From: Actinomycetota bacterium
GTDB lineage: Bacteria; Actinomycetota; Thermoleophilia; Solirubrobacterales; Thermoleophilaceae
Direction: 5' to 3'
Assembly (NCBI GenBank): GCA_005883295.1
Contig: VAWV01000077.1
Coordinates: 1 to 7,557 of the forward strand
DNA: 7,557 nt
The notes beneath the pieces were generated by a model. That model ran no database searches, was not told the origin of the DNA, and worked only from the letters and a program-made list of their open reading frames with translations. Made by a program: the position numbers and the translations under genes. Numbering within the stretch: position 1 is the first letter of the stretch; every line of letters begins with the position of its first letter. Positions 1 to 5,587 of this stretch are shown piece by piece.

Positions 1-2
1 GT

Positions 3-902
3 CCCACTGAAGAGCGCGAGAAGCAGTACTACGAGGAGACCGCACGCGACTACGACGCCGTGATCGAGTGGCTCTTTCGCAGCTTCGGGGAGAACGAGGA
101 CGACGTCCGCCGGAGGATGGTCGACCTCCTTGAGCTTCAGCAGCACCATCGCGTGCTCGAAACGGGCGCAGGCACGTGCCGCGACAGCGTCGCGATTGCT
201 TCACGTCTCGGGGACGGGGGCGAGTTCTACGTACAGGATCTCTCGCCGAGCATGCTGTCCATCGGCCGCGAGCGAATGCGTGAGGCCGGTTTCCTCGACG
301 GCTCACGCAGCCCCGTCCGCTTCTTCGTCGGGAATGCCGGAAACCTGCCGTTCGACGACGGGTTCTTCGATGCCGTCTACCACTTCGGCGGCCTGAACCT
401 TTTTACGGACAAGAGGCGGGCGCTCGCGGAGATGGCCCGCGTGGTGCGACTGGACGGCAAGGTCGTGGTCGGCGACGAGGGCATGGCTCCGTGGCAGCGC
501 GAGAGCGAGTACGGGCAGATACTCATGACCTCCAACAAGCTGTACGCGCACACGCCGCCGCTCGACGATCTACCCGAGGGCGCGCGCGACGTCTGCGTGC
601 GCTGGATGATCGGCAGCGCGTTCTACGTGATCGACTTCAGGGTCGGCGAGGGTGCGCCTCGGGTGGATCTGGACCTGCCAATCCTGGGCAAGCGCGGCGG
701 GACACATCGGACCCGTTACTTCGGAGTGCTCGAGGGCGTGTCGCCCGAGGCGAAGCGGATGGCATACGAAGCCGCCGAGGCGAGCGGACTGAGCTGGCAC
801 GATTGGGTCGATCGCGCGGTTCGCGCCGCGGCCTCCGCGGATCTCGGAGACCGCGAACGGAGGGTGCTCAGCCCTCGATCCCGAACAGCTCGAGAGACGT
901 GA
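3..902 (+). CDS. Class I SAM-dependent methyltransferase (5' end outside window)
   Basis: Transfers a methyl group from S-adenosylmethionine to an unidentified acceptor, presumably in the cytosol. The reading frame is open to the left edge. A GTG at 60 could be taken as the start, but the codons before it read EKQYYEETARDYD, a typical methyltransferase N-terminus, so the true start is upstream. Motif I (VLETGAGT) lies at about 153-176, the acidic ribose-binding residue (VQDLSPSML) near 237, the NLPFDDGFFDAVYHFGG segment at about 345-392, and the post-II strand GKVVVGDEG near 456-482; this order matches the Methyltransf_11/UbiE-like fold. After the catalytic domain comes a segment with GKRGGTHRTRY (687-719) and a helix with SGLSWHDWVDRAVRAAA (about 783-833), shared as far as I recall by a narrow group of actinobacterial methyltransferases. 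The gene ends inside the convergent acyltransferase gene (35-base overlap). Substrate unknown; context suggests a sugar or a lipid-linked glycan. Confidence 0.9.
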   Translation, partial: PTEEREKQYYEETARDYDAVIEWLFRSFGENEDDVRRRMVDLLELQQHHRVLETGAGTCRDSVAIASRLGDGGEFYVQDLSPSMLSIGRERMREAGFLDGSRSPVRFFVGNAGNLPFDDGFFDAVYHFGGLNLFTDKRRALAEMARVVRLDGKVVVGDEGMAPWQRESEYGQILMTSNKLYAHTPPLDDLPEGARDVCVRWMIGSAFYVIDFRVGEGAPRVDLDLPILGKRGGTHRTRYFGVLEGVSPEAKRMAYEAAEASGLSWHDWVDRAVRAAASADLGDRERRVLSPRSRTARET

Positions 903-1539
903 CGTCCCGCTTCTCGCTTCGAGCGGGACGGTAGACGGATCCCGGCTCGACGTCGCGCGTCACAACGACATGTGGCCCGAGCCACGTGTCGCGCCCGATC
1001 GCGATGTCGTTCACGAGCGTGGAGTTGACGCCGAGGAAGCAGTTCTCGCCGACCTCCACGCCGCCTGACACCACCACGTGGGAGGAGATGAAGACGTTGT
1101 CTCCGATCGTGGAGTGGTGCCCGATGTGGTTACCGCTCCACATCACCACGTTGCTGCCCACCGTGACGAACGGCTGAATCGTGTTGTCCTCGAAGATGAA
1201 GCAGTGCTCGCCGAGCTCCACGTTGCGCCAGACGAAGGCGTGGCTGCTCACGTAGCTGGCCAGCTCGAATCCGGCCCGCTTCGCGTCCGCGGCTAGCCGC
1301 GCGCGCACCCTGTTGACCTGCGCATAGGTGATCGCCACGTGGACCGCGTGCTCGCGCGGATCGTGAGTCTCGGCAAGCGTCTCGAAGTCGACGATCGGCA
1401 GGCCGCCCAGCTCGTCGCGCTCGCGGTACCCGGCCTCGACCGAGAACGCCACCACCTCGTACGGGGAGTCGTGCGTGAAGTACTCGCGCGCGATCTCCGC
1501 GAACACCCGGTCGCCGACGATGATGAGCTTCTCGGCCAC
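868..1539 (-). CDS. NeuD/PglD-like sugar O/N-acyltransferase (left-handed beta-helix)
   Basis: Probably transfers an acetyl or related acyl group from acyl-CoA to a sugar or nucleotide-amino-sugar of the surface glycan. The 223-residue protein has the two-part plan of the NeuD/PglD family: an N-terminal Rossmann-like sugar-binding domain (LIIVGDRVFAEIAREYF, residues 5-21; conserved LGGLPIVDFE 44-53) and a hexapeptide-repeat helix from about residue 105 to 200. The strand WSGNHIGHHSTIGDN (134-148) holds the likely catalytic histidine, His141 by comparison with PglD, with His138 and His142 beside it. The usual GxGGHAK loop is replaced by VGDRVFAEIA, as in a subfamily found next to SAM methyltransferases. 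The start is GTG; an in-frame stop at 1560-1558 and no other start codon between them fix it. AGGA abuts the GTG with no spacing, and the preceding methyltransferase stop is only four bases away, so translation probably depends on re-initiation. Acyl donor and sugar cannot be read from sequence. Confidence 0.94.
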   Translation of the reverse strand: MAEKLIIVGDRVFAEIAREYFTHDSPYEVVAFSVEAGYRERDELGGLPIVDFETLAETHDPREHAVHVAITYAQVNRVRARLAADAKRAGFELASYVSSHAFVWRNVELGEHCFIFEDNTIQPFVTVGSNVVMWSGNHIGHHSTIGDNVFISSHVVVSGGVEVGENCFLGVNSTLVNDIAIGRDTWLGPHVVVTRDVEPGSVYRPARSEKRDVTSLELFGIEG

Positions 1540-1543
1540 TCCT

Positions 1544-2299
1544 CTACGGCCTGCGGATCAGGATGTCCTCGCGCCGGGTCGCCATGGGCAACTCCTCCGG
1601 CTGCGTGACCACGTACGCGTCGAACCCCGCCGCGCGCGAGCGGGCGAGCAGGCCGAGGATGACCGCGTCGTCGATCTTCCCTGGCTCGGGGGCGCCCCAC
1701 TCCACCGCCGGTGGGCGATCCTCGCCGGTGAACCGCTGGTGGTGCGCGATGCCGGCCTCGCTCGCGAAGAACCGCCTTCGCTTCGAGACGTTCGGGATGT
1801 CCCCGAGCAGCATCGATCCGCCCGGCGCCAGCAGCTCCAGCGAGCGGTCAAGGAAGCGCCACACGTTCCCCTCGGCGAATACGTAGTGGAGCACGCTGTA
1901 GGCCAGCAGCGCATCGACCGCGCCGCGCCGCCCCACGAATAGCTCGGGCACATCCGGATAGCGGCCGGCGAGCTTCGTCACGTGACGCTCGTCGGGGAGC
2001 TGCGACAGCATCTCCTCGGAATCGACCAGGACGAGCCGGTGGTCGAGCCTGGCGCAGAGCCCGCTGAGCATCCGCGGGAGCTGGCTGCAGCCGGGCCCGA
2101 TGTCGACGACGAGTCGCCCGCTGCCGCCGTCCAGAGCGAGCTTCCCGACGATGTCGTCGAAGATCACCTCCTCGAGGCCCGCGCGGTACTCGTCGGGAAA
2201 GCCGACCTTCTCGTACGGGCTCAGCGAGTCGTCCGTGGCCATCCGCCGGAAGTCGTCGAACGTCAGCTCGGCGAAGCGCTCGTGGTCGTGGCGGACCAT
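1544..2299 (-). CDS. Class I SAM-dependent methyltransferase paired with the acyltransferase
   Basis: A 251-residue SAM methyltransferase. The N-terminal part (FRRMATDDSLSPYEKVGFP, residues 17-35) is a cap seen in methyltransferases of glycan-modification clusters. Motif I is VVDIGPG (64-70), the acidic ribose-binding position is Asp93 (LVLVDSEEM), the acceptor-side strand DALLAYSVLHYVF covers 129-141, and the post-motif LLAPGGSMLLGDIPN is 156-170. The C-terminal GFDAYVVTQPEELPMATRREDILI (split over 225-248) is the usual final beta hairpin. The acyltransferase follows four bases downstream, so the two are almost certainly cotranscribed and probably act on the same sugar. The start is ATG; an in-frame TAA at 2314-2312 excludes an earlier one. 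No Shine-Dalgarno sequence precedes it, but TAACCT (a TANNNT -10 type) lies nine bases upstream, so the message may be leaderless. Exact substrate unknown. Confidence 0.93.
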   Translation of the reverse strand: MVRHDHERFAELTFDDFRRMATDDSLSPYEKVGFPDEYRAGLEEVIFDDIVGKLALDGGSGRLVVDIGPGCSQLPRMLSGLCARLDHRLVLVDSEEMLSQLPDERHVTKLAGRYPDVPELFVGRRGAVDALLAYSVLHYVFAEGNVWRFLDRSLELLAPGGSMLLGDIPNVSKRRRFFASEAGIAHHQRFTGEDRPPAVEWGAPEPGKIDDAVILGLLARSRAAGFDAYVVTQPEELPMATRREDILIRRP

Positions 2300-2532
2300 T
2301 CGGCGAGCAGGTTAGCTTCGCGCTACGGCGTGCAGGCGGACGGCGGGCTGCACGCCCGCGCGGGCCGGCGCGGAAACGTGCCTCGCCTGAGCAGGTGGGT
2401 CGTGGCGAGGGAGAAGCACGCCGCCGGGATCGCAGCGGCGATCGCCGTCCGTCCCGCCCCAGGGCGCACGACTACGTCCGTCGAGTCTGCCCGGACGGGC
2501 GTGTCTCCGTGGTCGATCTCGGGCACCCGGGC
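2300..2532. other. Intergenic spacer with GC-rich palindromes; no convincing gene
   Basis: This 233-base gap separates the second glycosyltransferase from the methyltransferase on the minus strand. It holds a 12-base perfect palindrome centred on GATC (2436-2447), a 6-bp hairpin with a 5-base loop (2343-2348 with 2354-2359) and an overlapping alternative stem (2356-2361 with 2368-2373). None is followed by a T-run, so a rho-independent terminator is not supported. A minus-strand GTG frame of 67 codons (2526-2323) fills most of it, but it lacks a Shine-Dalgarno sequence, a recognisable domain and a believable C-terminus, so I do not call it a gene. The spacer probably contains the promoter for the methyltransferase-acyltransferase pair. 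Confidence 0.5.
2309..2314 (-). promoter_or_regulatory. Candidate -10 box for the methyltransferase-acyltransferase pair
   Basis: On the minus strand this reads TAACCT, matching the actinobacterial TANNNT pattern, nine bases before the ATG at 2299. That distance would put the transcription start at or next to the ATG, giving a leaderless message, and no Shine-Dalgarno sequence is visible. I see no good -35 box at the expected distance, so the call is weak. Confidence 0.3.
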
Positions 2533-3828
2533 CTACGCCCGCGCTTCAACGCGACGCCGCCGCGGGCCCATCCGTGTGACCCGGATGGATTCCACCGCGC
2601 GGCGCACGGGCGGGCCGGCTGCTCTGCCGCTCAAGAGCCGCGGATACGTTCGGAGCGCCTGGACCTTACGCATGGCGCTGAGGGCCGGGGACCCGGCGCG
2701 ACGGTGCTGCTGGGACGCGGCGAGATACTGCACGGCGGCCACGAGCCGCATCCATTCGCGCGCCGCGCGTCCCGTCGCCGGGGGAAGAGCGGAGAGCACC
2801 CAGACGCTGAAGTTGCCGGGGGCGCGCGCGGCGACCGCCGCATCGACCATGACGGGCGACGCGGAGCGAAGCCACCCGGCGAGTCGCTCGTACGAGGCGG
2901 CGGGCAGCCATGGGTGCAGGACGTCGTTCTCCCAGCGTGTGAGGAAGTACGCCAGTCTCGCTGGCGACTCCAGGAGCGCCGGGTCGTGATCGAAGGCCGA
3001 GCCCAGGCTGGCTTCCGCGGCCTCCGGCCTGCCCGTGCAGAACTCGAGATACGCGCGCTCGAGAGCGAGGAGGGCGCGGGCGCGCCGCCGGGACAGGCCC
3101 GGAATCGAGGGGGCCTTTCGCTCCAGGCTCTCAACCACCGCCAGGCTGCGCGGGAGGTGGACCGAGGGCTCGAGGTCGACGCTCGCGTTCGCCCCGTGAA
3201 CCCGGTAGTCCACCAGCACCTTCGGCACGAATCCCACGCGCGCGGACGCGAAGACGCGCACCCACAGCTCCCAGTCGCTGTACACGAGGAGGTCTTCGTG
3301 AAAGCCGATCCGCTCGAAGCCGTCGCGCCGGGCCAGCACGGTTGTAGCCGGGATCAGGTTGCCTGGGATCAGTAGATCGACGGGGTGACGCTCGCCCGTG
3401 ATGTCTGTACCGAGGATGCCGCGCTCCGGCAGCGGGCGGCCGGCGGCGTCGACGTACCGGGCGTAGCTGTAGACGAGGTCCAGCTCGGGGCGGCGGTCCA
3501 GGTGCGCCATGAGCCGCTCGAGTCGGTCCGCGTGAAGGACATCGTCGGATGGGAGACCGCTCCACAGGGAGCCTCGGGATACGTCGCGTGCCAGGTTGGC
3601 GGTCGCCGCGGTGCCGCGGTTGACGTGCCCGGGGTGTGTCAGCACCCGCACCCGCTCGGGCTCCCGCCGCTCGTACGCTCGAGCGATCTCCAGGCTGTCG
3701 TCCGTGGACCCGTCGTCCACGATCACAACCTCGAGGTCCCTGTAAGTCTGCCCCAGGGCACTCTCAATCGCCGCCGGCAGATACGGCGCGTGGTTATACG
3801 AAGGGATGCAGATCGAGACGGTGGGCAC
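2533..3828 (-). CDS. Family 2 glycosyltransferase with long C-terminal helical extension
   Basis: Adds a sugar from a nucleotide-sugar donor to a growing glycan at the cytoplasmic face of the membrane. The GT-A domain fills about residues 1-215: VSICIPSYNHAPYL (4-17), VVIVDDGSTDDS (34-45), the metal-binding position LPSDDVLHADRL (92-103), the base-bearing YSDWELWVR (183-191) and PKVLVDYRVHG (202-212). The DxD is present as Ser-Asp-Asp, which is common in GT2. After it come some 220 residues. Residues 248-285 (RARALLALERAYLEFCTGRP, then EAAEASLGSAFDHDPAL) look like a single TPR-type helix pair; the rest is helical and ends in a very basic tail (GPRRRRVEARA). No transmembrane segment is evident, so membrane contact, if any, would be peripheral. 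The start is GTG at 3828 with only a weak upstream GGTTGGA. It follows the other glycosyltransferase after 52 bases, same strand. Donor, acceptor and linkage cannot be predicted. Confidence 0.94.
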   Translation of the reverse strand: MPTVSICIPSYNHAPYLPAAIESALGQTYRDLEVVIVDDGSTDDSLEIARAYERREPERVRVLTHPGHVNRGTAATANLARDVSRGSLWSGLPSDDVLHADRLERLMAHLDRRPELDLVYSYARYVDAAGRPLPERGILGTDITGERHPVDLLIPGNLIPATTVLARRDGFERIGFHEDLLVYSDWELWVRVFASARVGFVPKVLVDYRVHGANASVDLEPSVHLPRSLAVVESLERKAPSIPGLSRRRARALLALERAYLEFCTGRPEAAEASLGSAFDHDPALLESPARLAYFLTRWENDVLHPWLPAASYERLAGWLRSASPVMVDAAVAARAPGNFSVWVLSALPPATGRAAREWMRLVAAVQYLAASQQHRRAGSPALSAMRKVQALRTYPRLLSGRAAGPPVRRAVESIRVTRMGPRRRRVEARA

Positions 3829-3880
3829 GGTCCAACCGGGCGCTCAGACCGTCATCGGGTGCGTAACCACACCTGCCAAC

Positions 3881-4909
3881 TCACGTCCGTCGCTCCGAAG
3901 TCCGCCGGCGGCGGGCGAGCAGCCGCCACATCCTCCAGCCGAGGTTCACCGCGCCTATGTAGCGTCCGATCCGCCAGAGGAGCTCAAACCTGACGACCCG
4001 TTCGGCCAGCCGGCGCCAGCGACCACCGTAGCGCTCGGGATCGTGACGGCGAAGCCAGCGCAGCCCTTCGACATGGTCATCGGGACGGCCGAGGGCCAGC
4101 CCCTGGCGGTACAGGTACGTGTGGTACTCGCGCGCCACCCGCCCGGCGACCTCCGGCGAAACCCGTTCAGTGTCGGCGTAGTCGAGGCGCACCTTCAGCA
4201 GCGACCGGTGGTATTCGAAATGCTTGTCGGGGTCCATCGGATGCGACATCGAGTCGGTGAGCACGCGGTAGCGGGCCAGCGGCTTGTCGATGTAGCCGAA
4301 GCGCGCATGCTTTGCGATGTCCAGGTACATCGCCCAATCCGCAGACACGTAACCACGCTGCCGGTAGCGGTCGTAATCTGCGTACCTGCGGAGCAACGCG
4401 GTTCGGCAGCAGAACGCGCACGTCATCACGAAGTTGCCGACGAGCAGCTGCTCGAACACGTCCCCTGTCGGGATGCGCCGTCCCGTACTGCGCCAGTAGG
4501 CACGCTCGACGCCGTCAGGGAGGAGGTAGTCGGTGTCGCCGTGGACCGCCCCGACGTCCGGACGATCGAGCAGGAAGCGCACGCTCTCCTCGAGCATCGT
4601 CGGCAGGTAATAGTCGTCCGACTCGAGGATGCAGACGAACTCGCCCCCGATCCTCGGAATCGCCTGGCTGATCTCGGCGATCAGCCCGACGTTCTCGTGC
4701 CGTTCCGCGACCACCCGGTGCAGCTTCTGCTCGACCGCGGGCAGGTACGCCTGGATCTTGTCCCACGAACCATCGGTCGAGCCGTCGTCGAACAGGATCA
4801 ACTCGACCGGCTCGTACGTCTGGGCGAGCAAACCCCCGAAGTAGTCGTCGAGATAAGGCTCGTGGTTGTAGCAGGGGGTGATTATCGAAACCAGCGGCTG
4901 TTTGGCCAC
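3881..4909 (-). CDS. Family 2 glycosyltransferase
   Basis: A second inverting GT-A glycosyltransferase, about 342 residues, acting in glycan assembly. Motifs, numbered from the GTG: PLVSIITPCYNHEPYL (5-20), LILFDDGSTDGSW (37-49), ENVGLIAEISQAI (72-84), the metal site ILESDDYYLP (94-103, again Ser-Asp-Asp), an unusual Cys-rich strand MTCAFCCRT (162-170), SADWAMYLDIA (189-199) where Asp190 is the likely catalytic-base position, and DKPLARYRV (208-216). The C-terminal third is helical and strongly basic (LARRRRTSERR), fitting peripheral membrane association. I chose GTG at 4909 because GGAG stands four bases before it and the protein then begins MAKQPLVSIITP, the usual distance to the first strand. 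A longer TTG start at 4927 is possible but lacks a ribosome binding site. It lies 39 bases from the small exported-protein gene upstream and 52 from the next glycosyltransferase, so one transcript is likely. Sugar specificity unknown. Confidence 0.94.
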   Translation of the reverse strand: MAKQPLVSIITPCYNHEPYLDDYFGGLLAQTYEPVELILFDDGSTDGSWDKIQAYLPAVEQKLHRVVAERHENVGLIAEISQAIPRIGGEFVCILESDDYYLPTMLEESVRFLLDRPDVGAVHGDTDYLLPDGVERAYWRSTGRRIPTGDVFEQLLVGNFVMTCAFCCRTALLRRYADYDRYRQRGYVSADWAMYLDIAKHARFGYIDKPLARYRVLTDSMSHPMDPDKHFEYHRSLLKVRLDYADTERVSPEVAGRVAREYHTYLYRQGLALGRPDDHVEGLRWLRRHDPERYGGRWRRLAERVVRFELLWRIGRYIGAVNLGWRMWRLLARRRRTSERRT

Positions 4910-4948
4910 GCGGCTCCGCTCTGTCAATCCCTACGCCGCTGGCGGCTG

Positions 4949-5448
4949 CTACGCCGCGCCGGGCGGCGACGAGCGCCTGACCGCGAACCGGAGCGCAACA
5001 GCCAGGGCGGCGCCCGTGCCGAGCAGGAGAGCGACGATCAGTGCGACCTGGCCGTCCGCCGCGCCCGCACCTGCCGTTGCCTTGTCCGCCACCGCGCGGG
5101 CCGACATGACCACATCGTGGACCGCCTTGCTCGCTCCGTGATGGCCACCGCCCGATGCAGAGGGACGCGAGGACGCGGAGCCTCCTGAGGACGTCCCGTG
5201 CAACGCCGCGGTCGGACGGATGCCCGCCCCGAACAGCGGCGCCAGACTGTCGAGGCTGCCACCGCCGCCGGCCGATGGTCGAACGGGATCCCGTACTCGG
5301 TGCCGGCGGGGCTCCCCGAAGAGGGGGTGGCTTGGTTGGGGGACGCCATCGCCGTTCCAGGGGCCCCCAAGGTGGAGGCGAGAAACGCCGTGACGAGCCC
5401 CGCCGCAGCGATCGCGCAGCGGCGGTGTTTGAGGGGCCGTGACCTCAC
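4949..5448 (-). pseudogene. Small exported, C-terminally membrane-anchored protein, frameshifted
   Basis: Two minus-strand frames must be joined to make a sensible protein. The first half (5448 to about 5270) encodes a Sec signal peptide: basic start MRSRPLKHRR, hydrophobic AIAAAGLVTAFLAS and cleavage site AMA before SPNQ, followed by a Ser/Gly/Pro-rich stretch with GTEYGIPFDHRP. The second half, in another frame from about 5270 to the stop at 4949, gives AGGGGSLDSLAPLFGAG, a Gly/Ser/His-rich linker, the transmembrane helix VALIVALLLGTGAALAVAL, and a short basic tail ending RRSSPPGAA. The codon third-position GC pattern changes frame at the GC repeat 5258-5274; one missing base would restore about 166 residues. 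A decayed gene, a sequencing or assembly error, or programmed slippage are all possible. GTG at 5448 is preferred over ATG at 5469, because a TATATT -10 box lies eight bases before the GTG and inside the longer version. No LPXTG signal. Role unknown; it heads the glycosyltransferase block. Confidence 0.65.
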
Positions 5449-5456
5449 CGGGCGCG

Positions 5457-5488
5457 AATATAGCCTCATCCTCGGGCCGGTGTGTTAA
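5457..5488 (-). promoter_or_regulatory. Candidate promoter of the leftward block
   Basis: On the minus strand TTAACA (5488-5483) resembles the -35 consensus at five of six positions, and TATATT (5462-5457) resembles -10 at five of six. They are separated by 20 bases, longer than ideal. The -10 box ends eight bases before the GTG at 5448, so the exported-protein message would be leaderless. This promoter would drive that gene and possibly both glycosyltransferases. Confidence 0.45.
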
Positions 5489-5499
5489 GGGCGACCCCG

Positions 5500-5518
5500 G
5501 CCGCGATGAACTCGCGGC
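5500..5518. repeat. Perfect 7-bp inverted repeat in divergent promoter region
   Basis: GCCGCGA (5500-5506) and TCGCGGC (5512-5518) are exact inverted repeats around the 5-base centre TGAAC. The element lies between the two divergent gene blocks and just before a possible -10 box for the rightward operon. It could be a regulator-binding site or a hairpin; with no T-run, a terminator is less likely. Confidence 0.4.
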
Positions 5519-5528
5519 GCGAACCAAT

Positions 5529-5534
5529 TATGCT
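5529..5534 (+). promoter_or_regulatory. Candidate -10 box for the SDR/phosphotransferase operon
   Basis: TATGCT fits the TANNNT pattern within the only AT-rich patch (CAATTATGCT) upstream of the rightward operon. Transcription would start near 5541, leaving a leader of roughly 47 bases before the GTG at 5588. The -35 position would fall in the inverted repeat at 5500-5518 and matches poorly, which would suit a regulated promoter. Confidence 0.3.
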
Positions 5535-5587
5535 CGGCGTTCCTCCAGTGGGTGGTGCGGCCATCGCCACTTGGGGGGAACAGCCCT

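Noticed and set aside
2343..2373. Overlapping GC-rich hairpins in the spacer, considered as a riboswitch or terminator
   Set aside because: No T-run, no conserved core resembling a known riboswitch, and alternative stems of this size are common at this GC content.
2323..2526. 67-codon minus-strand frame starting GTG in the spacer
   Set aside because: Third-position GC is fairly high and there is a short hydrophobic patch, but there is no ribosome binding site, no domain, and an Arg/Pro/Cys-rich end typical of noncoding GC-rich DNA.
1982..3375. Two long overlapping plus-strand frames
   Set aside because: Both are antisense to the methyltransferase and glycosyltransferase genes, have no recognisable motifs, and lack ribosome binding sites.
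4931..4957. Direct repeat CTACGCCGC twice, with GCCGC-TG-GCGGC between
   Set aside because: Too short to be a meaningful repeat, and the hairpin has a two-base loop and no T-run, so it is not a supported terminator.
3806..5188. Plus-strand open frame of 460 codons
   Set aside because: Lies antisense to a clear GT2 gene and the start of the next one. No domain, Arg/Ala/Pro-rich composition, and it exists because GC-rich codons on the other strand avoid stops.
5275..5527. Upstream half of the 192-codon frame that ends at 4949
   Set aside because: Only the downstream half of this frame looks coding. Upstream of about 5275 the neighbouring frame encodes the signal peptide with better third-position GC.
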